A stretch of DNA of 44,250 nucleotides from Treponema sp. (GCA_024402665.1 JAKSTI010000017.1:1-44250); one strand, 5' to 3'; counted from the stretch's first letter, positions 6,670-15,645 are shown. Numbers and translations are program-made. The notes: generated by a model not told the origin, from the letters alone.

Positions 6670-7155
6670 ATGAGAAAATCCATCAAATTATTGATCTGCC
6701 TTTCTATGTTTCTTTTACCAGCTTCTGTTTTTGCGGCAGACAAATACAAACAAGGCGACACCGTTTATGTAAGTGTAAAGTCAACAAACTTAAAAGCTTC
6801 TGAATCTTCAGCAAGTAAGAACGCAGCAACTGTAAAATATACTGATGCTTTGAAGATTGAAAAATTTACAGACAAGAAACTTTATGTTTCTCTTGTAAAT
6901 TCTCCTGAAAAAAAGGGTTGGATTAAAACTTCTGAAATCACAAAGAAAAAAATTACAACTAAGGGAAAAACTTCTGTTACAAATAATGAAATCACTCTTT
7001 CTGCAAAGGGTATGACTAACGTTGAAGCAGAATTTAAGGCAAATAATCCTTCTTTGAATTTTACTGCTGTTGATAGTATTGAAAAAATTATTCTGGACAG
7101 AGCGATTGTTATTGCTTTTGCTGCTCAGGGTAAATTAAATATGGGGGATGAATAA
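6670..7155 (+). CDS. Secreted bacterial SH3-domain protein
   Basis: The chosen ATG at 6670 has GAGGG 5 nt upstream; an in-frame ATG at 6658 lies upstream of that site and is less likely. The 161-residue product begins with a clear signal peptide (MRKSIKLLICLSMFLLPASV, cleavage after FA before ADKYKQ). Residues about 22-90 fit a bacterial SH3 fold, with GDTVYVSVKSTNLKASES and the closing KKGWIKTSEI. Such domains often bind peptidoglycan or mature partner proteins in the periplasm. It is the first gene of an operon: the next gene's ATG overlaps its stop as TAATG. The C-terminal part is not recognised. Confidence 0.8.
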   Translation: MRKSIKLLICLSMFLLPASVFAADKYKQGDTVYVSVKSTNLKASESSASKNAATVKYTDALKIEKFTDKKLYVSLVNSPEKKGWIKTSEITKKKITTKGKTSVTNNEITLSAKGMTNVEAEFKANNPSLNFTAVDSIEKIILDRAIVIAFAAQGKLNMGDE

Positions 7156-8027
7156 TGAAAGCTGTAAAAAAACTCTTAATTTTATTATCTTCTGTTCCAT
7201 TCTTTTTTTCATTAACAAGTTGTCTTTCTTTACCAGTTGAAGATTTTCTGGATCCTAAACTTGGACAGGATATTAGAGCAGTTAGAAGTGTTATTAAGGC
7301 TACTGAAGAAATTACTCCTGAAGATGAATATCTGATTGGTCGTTCTGTTGCCGCAAATCTAATTGCCGCTTATCCTGTTTATGAAAACAAGTCCCTTGAA
7401 GTTTATTTGAACAGCATTTGTCAGGTTATTGTTTCTAATACTGATGGATTTGCTCCTTACGATGGTTATCACGTAAAAGTTTTGAATACTACTGAAGTGA
7501 ATGCTTTTGCTACAAGTGGCGGTCATATTCTTATTACCCGCGGGATGATTAACTGTGCAAGATCTGAAGAAGACCTGGCGTTTATTATTGCCCACGAAGT
7601 TTCTCATATTGTAAAAAAACATAATATTGAAGCAATTAAAACAAACAGAATCACTAATGCTACAAAAGAAGTGTTCCTTGCTGTTGATATTTCTGAAAAA
7701 GATTCTCCTGACCTTAAACAGCTTAAAGATTTTGTAGGAAACGGTCTTACAGAACTTGTTGATATTGGTTATAGCCAGGAACAGGAATTTGAAGCAGATG
7801 CTCTTGCTGTTACATTAATGAATGCTGCTGGATACAATGTTCAGGGTGCAATTAATGTTCTGAACTATCTTAGAAACATGGAAACTGCTAATAAAAACCG
7901 TGTTCTTTCTACTCATCCAGAGCCTCAGTTTAGAATTAATAAAATTAACAGAGCTATTAAAAAACTCACTCTTTGTGAAGACACTTCTGAATTCAGAATT
8001 CAGCGCTTTAATAATGTAAAAAAATAG
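7155..8027 (+). CDS. M48-family metalloprotease lipoprotein
   Basis: A 290-residue zinc metalloprotease of the M48 family (BepA/LoiP-like). The N-terminus is a lipoprotein signal with lipobox LTSC near residue 23, so the enzyme is expected to be membrane-anchored facing the periplasm. The zinc motif HEVSH is at residues 147-151 and the third-ligand segment EFEADALAV at about 211-219. The C-terminus STHPEPQFRINKIN is typical of the family. It probably degrades or checks misfolded envelope proteins. The start overlaps the SH3 gene stop by one base, and the adenylate cyclase gene follows after 4 nt, so the three are co-transcribed. Confidence 0.92.
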   Translation: MKAVKKLLILLSSVPFFFSLTSCLSLPVEDFLDPKLGQDIRAVRSVIKATEEITPEDEYLIGRSVAANLIAAYPVYENKSLEVYLNSICQVIVSNTDGFAPYDGYHVKVLNTTEVNAFATSGGHILITRGMINCARSEEDLAFIIAHEVSHIVKKHNIEAIKTNRITNATKEVFLAVDISEKDSPDLKQLKDFVGNGLTELVDIGYSQEQEFEADALAVTLMNAAGYNVQGAINVLNYLRNMETANKNRVLSTHPEPQFRINKINRAIKKLTLCEDTSEFRIQRFNNVKK

Positions 8028-8031
8028 AACA

Positions 8032-10047
8032 ATGAAAAAACCAAAATTTTCCAGTTATGTAATCATTCTTGCAGTTTTTGGATTTGTTCTGCTTCTTCAG
8101 ATAACAGGTGCATTCAATTGGCTTGATAATAAAACTTATGACAGCCGAATGAAGGCAACTGCTTCTACAATCCATGCCAGTGATGAAATTGCAGTTGTTT
8201 TTATTGATAGAGAAAGTCTTGACTGGGCCAGCTCTGAATTAGGATGGGGATGGCCATGGCCAAGAAAAGCTTATGGTGATATGGTTGATTTCTTTTCTCA
8301 GGGAGAAGCAGCCAGTGTTGCATTTGATTTTACTTATACTGAAACTTCTGTTTATGGTCAGGAAGACGACAATTCTTTTGCAAAATCCTGCGCTGAATAT
8401 GGCAAAGTAGTTCAGACAGTTTTCTATTCAGCAAAAGATGACTACTCTACCCCACTTCTTCCAGTTTCTGTTCTTACACAATCTGCCGGTGTTATTGCCA
8501 ACACAAACAGTTTTCTTGATTCTGATGGATGTTCCCGCCGTCAGCTTTTATCTGCACCGTCTGAATTGCAGGAACCAACTCTTGCTATTGGAAGCCTTAA
8601 AATCTCTGGAAAGAAAACAGATTTTGATGATGTGCCTGCTGCAAAAAATGGTGGAATGTATGTCCGCTATATTAAAGATATCAATGATTTTATCCCATAT
8701 TCTGCAATGGAAATTCTGCAGAGCAAATATGCAATTGAAAAAGGTGAAGAGCCAATTCTTGAACCAGAAAACTTTGAAGACATGATGGTTTTTGTTGGCG
8801 CAAACGCACCTGGGCTTTTTGATATTTGTACAACACCAGTTTCATCTTCTTATCAGGGAATGGGTGTTCACTTAAATCAGGCCAACACAATTCTTGAAGA
8901 AGCATATCTGTACGACACTCCTTTATTATTGCAGATGCTCTTAATCCTTGTGATTACTATTTTTGCCCATTTCTTTGCAAATTCTCTTTCAAAATCAAGT
9001 TCCAGACTTTTTACTATAAAAATCTGTCTGTTACTGTTTTTTGTTATTTTATATATTTTCATCTGCTACATTGCATTCATTTTCAAACTGATTATGCCTG
9101 TTGCCGCTCCAGTAGCAGCTTATCTGATTTGTTTCCTTGTTACTTTTATTAAAACTTACTTCAAAGAAGGAAAAATGAAGAAGTTCTTAAAACTGGCATT
9201 CAAACAGTATTTAAGTCCTGCAGTTATTGAAAGTCTTATTAATAATCCTGACAGCCTTAAACTTGGTGGTGAAAAACGTGAAATAACTGCTTTCTTCTCT
9301 GATATTCAGAATTTTACTACAATTTCTGAAACTCTTGAACCTGAACAGCTTACTGAAGTCCTTAATACATATCTTACTGCTATGTCTGATATTATTCTTG
9401 AACTTGGTGGCACAATTGATAAATACGAAGGCGATGCTATCATTGCTTTCTGGAACGCCCCTTTGTATCAGGAAGATCATGGAAAACTTGCCCTTGAAGC
9501 AGCTATTAAATGTCAGCAAAAACTGGAAGAAATGCAATCTGAGTTATTTGAAAAAACCGGCAAATCAATTAAGCAGCGAATTGGTCTTAATAGTGGAAAT
9601 GCGGTTGTTGGTAATCTTGGAAGCAAAAACCGCTTTGATTACACTATGATTGGTGACTCTGTAAATCTTGCAAGCCGTCTTGAAGGAATGAACAAGTTCT
9701 TTGGAACATATACTATGTGTTCTGAAGAAACTATGAATCTTGCTGTTTCTCATGGATGTCAGTTAAAATTCCGTCTTCTTGGAAATGTTGCCGTTGTTGG
9801 AAAAAAATCTGCTGTAAAAGTTTACCAGCCTATGACTGCCGAACAATTTGAAGCAAACAAAGAAATATTCCAGAAATATGAAAATGGTCTTGCTGAATTT
9901 GTAAAAGGTGACTTTAAGAAAGCACGAAATTATTTTGAAGAAATTTCTGAGGATGCTGCGGCTCAGTCTCTTATAAGATACATTGACGATTATAAGAAAA
10001 AAGCCCCTGAAGACTGGAATGGAATTATAAAGGCCACAGAAAAATAA
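8032..10047 (+). CDS. CHASE2-domain class III adenylate cyclase
   Basis: This 671-residue membrane enzyme probably makes cAMP from ATP. An N-terminal membrane helix (about 10-28) is followed by an extracytoplasmic CHASE2 sensor (about 30-280, with VVFIDRESLDWASSELGWGW), three membrane helices (about 290-375) and a class III cyclase domain. Catalytic residues are visible: metal-binding Asp424 in FFSDIQNF and Asp468 in KYEGDAI, substrate-selecting Lys464 and Thr538 (GDYT-type, as in bicarbonate-responsive class IIIb enzymes), and Asn545/Arg549 in NLASRLE. A short helical tail follows. Placement after a periplasmic M48 protease and an SH3 protein suggests the trio senses an envelope signal. Confidence 0.93.
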   Translation: MKKPKFSSYVIILAVFGFVLLLQITGAFNWLDNKTYDSRMKATASTIHASDEIAVVFIDRESLDWASSELGWGWPWPRKAYGDMVDFFSQGEAASVAFDFTYTETSVYGQEDDNSFAKSCAEYGKVVQTVFYSAKDDYSTPLLPVSVLTQSAGVIANTNSFLDSDGCSRRQLLSAPSELQEPTLAIGSLKISGKKTDFDDVPAAKNGGMYVRYIKDINDFIPYSAMEILQSKYAIEKGEEPILEPENFEDMMVFVGANAPGLFDICTTPVSSSYQGMGVHLNQANTILEEAYLYDTPLLLQMLLILVITIFAHFFANSLSKSSSRLFTIKICLLLFFVILYIFICYIAFIFKLIMPVAAPVAAYLICFLVTFIKTYFKEGKMKKFLKLAFKQYLSPAVIESLINNPDSLKLGGEKREITAFFSDIQNFTTISETLEPEQLTEVLNTYLTAMSDIILELGGTIDKYEGDAIIAFWNAPLYQEDHGKLALEAAIKCQQKLEEMQSELFEKTGKSIKQRIGLNSGNAVVGNLGSKNRFDYTMIGDSVNLASRLEGMNKFFGTYTMCSEETMNLAVSHGCQLKFRLLGNVAVVGKKSAVKVYQPMTAEQFEANKEIFQKYENGLAEFVKGDFKKARNYFEEISEDAAAQSLIRYIDDYKKKAPEDWNGIIKATEK

Positions 10048-10079
10048 TCTAATTGTTTGATTAAATCTGGAATTAGATT
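10046..10079 (-). terminator. Hairpin shared by convergent cyclase and recR stops
   Basis: AATCTAATT (10046-10054) and AATTAGATT (10071-10079) are complementary with a 16-nt loop. The arms include parts of both TAA stop codons. On the minus strand the stem is followed by ATTTTT, so it may end recR transcription; on the plus strand no T run follows. Confidence 0.4.
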
Positions 10080-10672
10080 TCGGTTCTTCCTCTAAAACTG
10101 AGTGAAAGAGTTCGTTTATCTATATATTCCAGATCTCCACCAACAGGGATTCCTGTAGCAAGTCTGGTTACTTTTATTGGAGCAGGACCGTTAAGTTCTG
10201 TAATCATTTTATTAATATAAAGTGCAGTTGTATCACCTTCTACAGTTGGATTTGTAGCAATAATGACTTCTTTTACACCGCCTTTCTTTAATCTGTCCAT
10301 CAACGGAACTATAGAAAGCTGAGAAGGACCTACTCCTTCAAGAGGTTTAATTAATCCGCCAAGAACATGATACAATCCCTTAAATTCTCCGTAAGCTTCA
10401 ATTGTAGAAACATCCTGAGACTGTTCAACAATACAAATAAGACTGTTATCTCTAAGGGGACTGGAACAAATAGGACAAGGATTTTCTTCTGTCCACATAC
10501 CGCAAATGGAACAAGGAACTACTTTGTCTTTAAGAACATTAAGATTCTGGGCAAAACGCTGAACATACATTTTATCCTGCTTCAAAAGCCAGTTTACAAT
10601 ACGAACTGCACTTTTCTTTCCAATGCCCGGGAGTCTTGCAAAATTATTTGTTAAATCATCAAAGGTACTCAA
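10073..10672 (-). CDS. recR: Recombination mediator RecR
   Basis: RecR acts with RecF/RecO to load RecA at single-strand gaps. The 199-residue protein has the helix-hairpin-helix near the N-terminus (LPGIGKKSAVRIVNWLL), the four-cysteine zinc finger CSICGMWTEENPCPIC, a Toprim domain starting LICIVEQSQD, and the conserved end GGDLEYIDKRTLSLSFRGR. Length matches the family. The start codon is TTG at 10672, supported by AGGTGG about 5 nt upstream and by the alignment of the first residues to RecR. It is the last gene of the conserved dnaX-ebfC-recR cluster. Confidence 0.97.
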   Translation of the reverse strand: MSTFDDLTNNFARLPGIGKKSAVRIVNWLLKQDKMYVQRFAQNLNVLKDKVVPCSICGMWTEENPCPICSSPLRDNSLICIVEQSQDVSTIEAYGEFKGLYHVLGGLIKPLEGVGPSQLSIVPLMDRLKKGGVKEVIIATNPTVEGDTTALYINKMITELNGPAPIKVTRLATGIPVGGDLEYIDKRTLSLSFRGRTEI

Positions 10673-10721
10673 AGTTCCACCTGCAAAAAATTACTACGAA
10701 TTATACGAATTACCGAATCTA

Positions 10722-11033
10722 TTACAATCCGAATTTTGACAAATCCATGCCGCCAAGCAAAGATGATGTTTTGGCTTTAATCTGTTCCTGAACATTATCC
10801 ATTGCATTTTTGTGAGCAGCAACAATTAAATCTTCAAGCATCTGAACATCTCTGTTATCAACACAAATTGGATCTAGTTTGATTTCAAGCATTTCAAACT
10901 TTCCATTAAGTTTTAAAGTAACCATTCGTCCGCCAGAAGAACCTTCAGCTGTAATCTGTTCAAGTTCCTGCTGAAATTTTTCGGATTGTTCTTTAATTGC
11001 CTGTCCGTTTTTCAAAATATCAAATGGATTCAT
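10722..11033 (-). CDS. YbaB/EbfC-family nucleoid-associated protein
   Basis: A 103-residue small DNA-binding protein of the YbaB/EbfC family, which forms tweezer-like dimers on the nucleoid. The typical features are the N-terminal helix rich in Gln/Glu (ILKNGQAIKEQSEKFQQELE), the core GGRMVTLKLNGKFEMLEIKL and the second helix DLIVAAHKNAMDNVQEQI. AAGGAG just upstream supports the ATG. It sits between dnaX and recR, the position it has in many bacteria. Confidence 0.94.
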   Translation of the reverse strand: MNPFDILKNGQAIKEQSEKFQQELEQITAEGSSGGRMVTLKLNGKFEMLEIKLDPICVDNRDVQMLEDLIVAAHKNAMDNVQEQIKAKTSSLLGGMDLSKFGL

Positions 11034-11072
11034 AATATCTCCTTAAAAACACCGCGTTACAAGCAGCGTCTC

Positions 11073-13046
11073 TTATTTTCCTGCGATTATTGAACCTTTG
11101 AAGGTATTCATAAGAATTTTTATCTGTTCTGGCAGTTCTGTTGATGTCTGAGTCTGTTGTTTTTTCTCTGGAACTACCTGTGATAAATTTACTACAAAGG
11201 TCATTGGTTTTCCATAAATTTTAGAAAGTTCTTCTGAAATTGTTTGTATTCTTTTATCTAAAATCCCTTTCTCATATTCACTGGCAATTGTTGTTTCTAC
11301 TTCACTGGCCTTCACCATCCAGCCGTCTGTCTTTTCAACAGCATTTGCAGCAAAAACATCTATTACAGAAAGAGCTTCTATCAATTTTAATTTGGCATCA
11401 TTCTGCCCAGCATTTCCATTTGAAGTTCCTGCTTTTTCACCGTCAGAATCTTCAAAATCATCATAGTTTTCGTAATTTTCAGGATAATATGGCTCTTCTG
11501 GCGGTTCATCAACATTTGTCCAGCCATCATCTTCATCATCAGGATTAACAGAATAGCCTTGTTCAGAAACAGGAACTACATAAACCGGTTTTGACGCTGC
11601 AGATGAATCTACAGTTTCATTTCCAACATGTAAAATGAGTCTTTCGTCTAATTTTTTTGGTTCTTCAGGTTCTACTGTCTCTGCCACTGATTGTTCAGGC
11701 GGCAGTGGACCGCCATCATGAAAAGGGTTTTGGGCCTCTTCCTGATTTCCCTCTTCTTCAGGAGGATTATCTAGCATTGAAAATCGGGGTAATCCATTTG
11801 GAATGCGCTGCTGTTCCTGATTTGTCTGTACAGTCTGTGCAGTTGTATTTGCTGCAGGAGTAACTGGTGCTGAAACTGCAGGAGCAGATGTTTGAGTTGA
11901 ATTACCACACAACAAAGCCTGAGCTGCATCAATTGCTTTCTTAACTTCTGCATTAGAAACATACTGACTGATCCAGCATAAACGGCTGAATGCAAGTTCC
12001 AGTTCGTAACGTGGAGAAATTGAGTAGCGGATATCTCTATAAAGCTGAAGGAAAATAGAAAGTGCCCGTTCAATCTGAATAGGATTCCATGCACCTAAAA
12101 CAACTTTGCTATAACGTTCCGGTGAATTTCCAAGAAGCGATTCTTTCTTTATGCCGTTTTTAATAAGCATAAGGCTTCTAAGATAATCAGAACAATTTGA
12201 AATCAGCTGTTCTATTGAAATACCTCCCTGAAGGAATTCATCAAGGGAAGAAATTACTTCATCTGTACGGCCATAAGCACATGATTCAAAAATCATATTC
12301 ATACGGTCAATTCCAAGAAGTCCTAATTTATCTCTAATCTTTTCGTAAGTAATGTGAGAATCGCTGAATGCAACAACCTGATCAAACAAAGTATAAGCAT
12401 CGCGCATAGAACCTGTTGATTCTCTTGCAATCCAGTAAAGTGCTTCTTCATCTGCCTGAATGTTTAATTCTGCTGCTGCTTCTGAAAGACACTGTTTTAC
12501 CTTATCAATAGCAACAAGACGGAAATTATACTGCTGACAGCGTGATTTAATAGTTGCTGGAACCTTCTGAAGTTCTGTTGTGGCAAAAATAAAGATTACA
12601 TACTCTGGAGGCTCTTCAATTGTCTTTAATAAAGCATTAAAAGCCGCATTAGAAAGCATATGAACTTCATCGATTATATAAATCTTGTATCTGCTGTTGT
12701 TAGGAGGAAATAAAACTTCGTCTTTAATCTGACGAATGTTTTCAATACTGTTGTTTGAAGCTCCGTCTATTTCAATTGTATCAAGGCTGGCACCTTTTGT
12801 AATTTCAAGACAATTGGAACATTTTCCACAAGGAGTATCTGTTGGACCTTCCTGACAATTTAATGCCTTTGCAAGGATGCGGGCTGTTGAAGTTTTACCA
12901 CATCCTCTAGGTCCAGAAAAAAGATATGCATGTGCTATCTTTCCAGATTTTATTGAATTTTTAAGAGTTTCCGCAACGAATTCCTGACCAACTAAGTCAT
13001 CAAAACGCTGCGGTCTTCTTCTGGTTGCTGTTACTTCGTAAGACAT
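11073..13046 (-). CDS. dnaX: DNA polymerase III gamma/tau subunit
   Basis: The clamp-loader ATPase. Of 657 residues, about 1-370 are the AAA+ clamp-loader domains: Walker A GPRGCGKTS (45-53), zinc cysteines 64, 73, 76 and 79, DEVH at 126-129 and the SRC motif at 168-170. An Ala/Pro/Gln-rich linker and then an acidic tau-specific tail follow (about 380-560), with a final folded domain. A run of seven A residues (11658-11652) falls as A AAA AAA in frame at codons 463-465, a possible slippage site giving a shorter gamma form. The ATG lacks a ribosome-binding site but follows a promoter by 7 nt. Confidence 0.96.
   Translation of the reverse strand: MSYEVTATRRRPQRFDDLVGQEFVAETLKNSIKSGKIAHAYLFSGPRGCGKTSTARILAKALNCQEGPTDTPCGKCSNCLEITKGASLDTIEIDGASNNSIENIRQIKDEVLFPPNNSRYKIYIIDEVHMLSNAAFNALLKTIEEPPEYVIFIFATTELQKVPATIKSRCQQYNFRLVAIDKVKQCLSEAAAELNIQADEEALYWIARESTGSMRDAYTLFDQVVAFSDSHITYEKIRDKLGLLGIDRMNMIFESCAYGRTDEVISSLDEFLQGGISIEQLISNCSDYLRSLMLIKNGIKKESLLGNSPERYSKVVLGAWNPIQIERALSIFLQLYRDIRYSISPRYELELAFSRLCWISQYVSNAEVKKAIDAAQALLCGNSTQTSAPAVSAPVTPAANTTAQTVQTNQEQQRIPNGLPRFSMLDNPPEEEGNQEEAQNPFHDGGPLPPEQSVAETVEPEEPKKLDERLILHVGNETVDSSAASKPVYVVPVSEQGYSVNPDDEDDGWTNVDEPPEEPYYPENYENYDDFEDSDGEKAGTSNGNAGQNDAKLKLIEALSVIDVFAANAVEKTDGWMVKASEVETTIASEYEKGILDKRIQTISEELSKIYGKPMTFVVNLSQVVPEKKQQTQTSTELPEQIKILMNTFKGSIIAGK
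11652..11658 (-). other. A7 slippery run inside dnaX
   Basis: On the minus strand CCA AAA AAA TTA places an A AAA AAA heptamer in the frame used for -1 ribosomal slippage, in the linker after the clamp-loader domains (codons 463-465). A -1 shift meets a TGA about a dozen codons later; a +1 shift meets TAG at once. Either would give a product of roughly 465-480 residues, close to gamma subunits of other bacteria. Confidence 0.5.
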
Positions 13047-13053
13047 AGTAAAC

Positions 13054-13082
13054 AGTATACATTGATTTTAGTTTTTTGTCTT
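13054..13082 (-). promoter_or_regulatory. dnaX promoter, -10 7 nt before ATG
   Basis: Minus strand: AAGACA (13082-13077), 17 nt, TATACT (13059-13054), then 7 nt and the dnaX ATG at 13046. The promoter overlaps the end of the upstream ATPase gene (stop at 13068), so dnaX can be expressed separately from it. No Shine-Dalgarno is present. Confidence 0.6.
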
Positions 13083-15215
13083 TAATAACCTAAGTGAATT
13101 CAATACAGCAAGAATTGTAACTCCCACGTCTCCAAAAACGGCAAGCCACATATTAGAAATGCCCACTGCACTTAAAATCAAAATCAAAGCTTTAATTCCA
13201 AGAGATCCACATAAGTTTTCATAAACAATTCTTAAAGTACGACGGCTGGCAAGAATACCTTGAACGATTTTTGAAGGCTTATCTTCCATGATAACAACAT
13301 CACCAGCTTCAACAGCGGCATCACTACCCATAGCACCCATTGCAATACCAACATCCGCACGGGCAAGAACAGGAGCATCATTAATTCCGTCCCCTGTAAA
13401 AATAAGAGAGCCATGTTTTTTACCATCTGATTCCAGACCTTTCATCAATTCTTCAACCTTAGAAAGCTTATCTGCACTCATCATCTGGCCATAAACTTTA
13501 TGAACTCCAAGTCTTTCTGCAACAGTTCTGGCAGTATGTTCATTATCACCAGAAAGCATTACTACATCAGAAACTCCAATTTTCTTAAGAGCAGCAATTG
13601 TACTTTCTGAATCATCTTTAAGTTCATCACTAATTACGATGTGACCAGCATATTCACCATCACAGGCAACATGAACAATAGTTCCATCCTGATGTTCTTC
13701 ACAGGCAGGGTAATCAATATTAAACATTTCCATAAGTTTTGAGTTACCTGCCAGAATTGATTTTCCATTTACAACGGCTTTAATTCCCTTTGATGTAATA
13801 TCCTCTACATTTTCAAGTTTTACTTCATCACAACAGTGTTCATGATGAGCCGCACGTAATGATGCAGAAATTGGATGAGTAGAAAGCAATTCAGCATGTG
13901 TAGCTACTGCAATCAATTCCTGTTTAGAAATTTTAACATTCATTGGATGAATATCAGTTACAATAAAGTTTCCCTTTGTAAGTGTTCCAGTTTTATCAAA
14001 AACAGCCACCTTAGTTTTAGCCAGAGCTTCAAGGAAAACTGAGCCTTTGATTAAGATTCCACTTTTTGCACAAGCTGTAATACCGCCACAGAAACTTAAT
14101 GGAATAGAAATAACAATTGCACATGGACAGCTTACAACTAAGAACATAAGCGCTCTATTAAACCAAACAGCCCAGTTATTTGCCCATGACCAGTCACCAG
14201 ATGTAAATCCAACAAACAAAGATGGAATTACAGCAAGGATAATTGCAGCAGAAACTACGATTGGTGTATAAACTTTTGCAAAGCGGGTAACGAACTGTTC
14301 AGATTTTGTCTTGTTTTCAGTTGCATTTTCTACCAGTTCAAGAATTCTTGAAAGTGCTGAATCTCCTGCAACCTTTGTAGTACGAACTTCAATTACTCCC
14401 TGCTTATTTATTGAACCAGAAAGAACTTCATCTCCAACTGCTGCATGACGAGGAACGCTTTCTCCTGTTAATGCAGAAGTATCAAGATAAGTTTCTCCAA
14501 CTGTAATCTGACCATCAATTGGAATTCTGTCGCCTGCTTTTACAATGATGATTGAGCCAACAGGAACTTCTTCTGCTGCCATTTCTTTTGTAGAACCATC
14601 TTCTGATTTTACAAGAGCCTTATCTGGACGGAGTTTAGAAATCTCACTGATTGTGGCACGAGATTTATCAACAGCATAATCTTCGAATTTTTCTCCAACC
14701 TGATACAAAATCATAATTGCGGCTGCTTCAGGATATTCACCAAGAATAATTGCACCAATTGAAGAAATTGACATTAAAAAGGCTTCATCAAGGAATTCGC
14801 CGTGAATTAAATTTTTTATTGCTCTAAGAAGGATGCTTTTTCCAGGAATGATGTATGCAATAATAGTAAATACAATCATCAAAAGTTCATTTAAAGGAAC
14901 GCCAAGACCTGGAAGAGTCATACCAAATGCAGGAATCCAATTTGTAAGTGGAAGATTTTCAAGCAATTCACTTAAGATAAAGAAAAATCCCGCTACAATC
15001 AAAGCCTTTACACTAAGTTCATCTTCCTCTTCTTCACCTTCCCCGTGACTATGTCCATGAGAATGACCGCAGTTACAGCCATCATCGTGATTATGGTGAT
15101 GTTCATGATGATGATGTCCTTCGTGACCTTCGTGTTCTTTATGTTCATGATGTTCTTCGTGTTCATGAAGTTCATGATTTTCATTATGTTCTAATTCTTC
15201 TTCGTTATTCATCAT
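13068..15215 (-). CDS. Zn/Cd/Pb-type P1B ATPase with His-rich N-terminus
   Basis: A 715-residue heavy-metal exporting ATPase. The metal-site CPC (363-365), TGES (250-253), phosphorylated DKTGTLT (407-413), the P1B-specific His-Pro (447-448) and GDGINDAPVL are all visible. The last helices contain GIKAL and GDVGVTILAVLNSLRLL, carrying the Lys and Asp typical of zinc exporters (ZntA/CadA group). Instead of a GMTCxxC metal-binding domain, residues 10-58 hold 21 histidines plus CNC, suggesting a flexible metal-binding tail. AAGGAG 6 nt before the first ATG supports the start. It follows the ArsR-type repressor by 21 nt, so both are induced together by metal. Confidence 0.95.
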   Translation of the reverse strand: MMNNEEELEHNENHELHEHEEHHEHKEHEGHEGHHHHEHHHNHDDGCNCGHSHGHSHGEGEEEEDELSVKALIVAGFFFILSELLENLPLTNWIPAFGMTLPGLGVPLNELLMIVFTIIAYIIPGKSILLRAIKNLIHGEFLDEAFLMSISSIGAIILGEYPEAAAIMILYQVGEKFEDYAVDKSRATISEISKLRPDKALVKSEDGSTKEMAAEEVPVGSIIIVKAGDRIPIDGQITVGETYLDTSALTGESVPRHAAVGDEVLSGSINKQGVIEVRTTKVAGDSALSRILELVENATENKTKSEQFVTRFAKVYTPIVVSAAIILAVIPSLFVGFTSGDWSWANNWAVWFNRALMFLVVSCPCAIVISIPLSFCGGITACAKSGILIKGSVFLEALAKTKVAVFDKTGTLTKGNFIVTDIHPMNVKISKQELIAVATHAELLSTHPISASLRAAHHEHCCDEVKLENVEDITSKGIKAVVNGKSILAGNSKLMEMFNIDYPACEEHQDGTIVHVACDGEYAGHIVISDELKDDSESTIAALKKIGVSDVVMLSGDNEHTARTVAERLGVHKVYGQMMSADKLSKVEELMKGLESDGKKHGSLIFTGDGINDAPVLARADVGIAMGAMGSDAAVEAGDVVIMEDKPSKIVQGILASRRTLRIVYENLCGSLGIKALILILSAVGISNMWLAVFGDVGVTILAVLNSLRLLKTKN

Positions 15216-15236
15216 AAAGTTCTCCTTTTCTAATTT

Positions 15237-15599
15237 TTATTCTTTTTCCAAAACGTGCTCTACTCCACATTCAAGCACTTCTTTTACATGATCATCTGAA
15301 AGTGAATAATAAATTACTTTCCCCTGTCGCTCTGTTTTTACAAGATTTGAATCACGTAAAATTTTAAGCTGATGAGACACTGCCGAAACAGACATATTGA
15401 GCAAGGCAGAAATATCGCAAACACAAAGCTTGGCTTTATCTAATGCATATAAAATTTTAAAACGAGTTGTATCGCCAAAAATTTTAAAGAAATCTGCTGT
15501 GTCAAAAATAATTTCATCTGCAGGAAGGTCAGCTTTAACTTTTTCAACTATATCATTGTGAATTACATCGCAATCACAAGTAAGTTCGCTTTTTCCCAT
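15237..15599 (-). CDS. ArsR/SmtB-family metal repressor, CadC-like
   Basis: A 120-residue winged-helix repressor. The ATG at 15599 is chosen because AGGAG lies 8 nt upstream; an in-frame ATG at 15629 falls inside the leader hairpin. Metal-sensing residues of the CadC type are visible: a TCDCD pair near the N-terminus and LCVCD in helix 3 (soft-metal site), plus the DDHVKEVLECGVEH helix that forms the second, zinc-type site. The recognition helix is MSVSAVSHQLKILRD. It should repress its own operon and the adjoining ATPase until Cd, Pb or Zn binds. The palindrome upstream closely matches a CadC operator. Confidence 0.93.
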   Translation of the reverse strand: MGKSELTCDCDVIHNDIVEKVKADLPADEIIFDTADFFKIFGDTTRFKILYALDKAKLCVCDISALLNMSVSAVSHQLKILRDSNLVKTERQGKVIYYSLSDDHVKEVLECGVEHVLEKE

Positions 15600-15610
15600 A
15601 AAAAAAACTC

Positions 15611-15640
15611 CTGTCATTTGAGCAATCATTCAACTGACAG
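15611..15640 (-). other. Leader hairpin adjoining the arsR ribosome-binding site
   Basis: CTGTCATTTGA (15611-15621) and TCAACTGACAG (15630-15640) match at 10 of 11 positions around an 8-nt loop. On the minus strand the stem ends at the AGGAG site (15612-15608), so it could affect translation of the repressor gene or serve as a second protein-binding site. Confidence 0.4.
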
Positions 15641-15645
15641 AAGTT

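Noticed and set aside
11240..11548. Open frame on the plus strand across dnaX
   Set aside because: It mirrors the low-complexity acidic tau region of dnaX and encodes a His/Leu/Ser-rich sequence with no start signals; a shadow frame.
13288..15048. Plus-strand open frames opposite the P-type ATPase
   Set aside because: They are antisense shadows of conserved ATPase motifs, with no promoter or ribosome-binding site.
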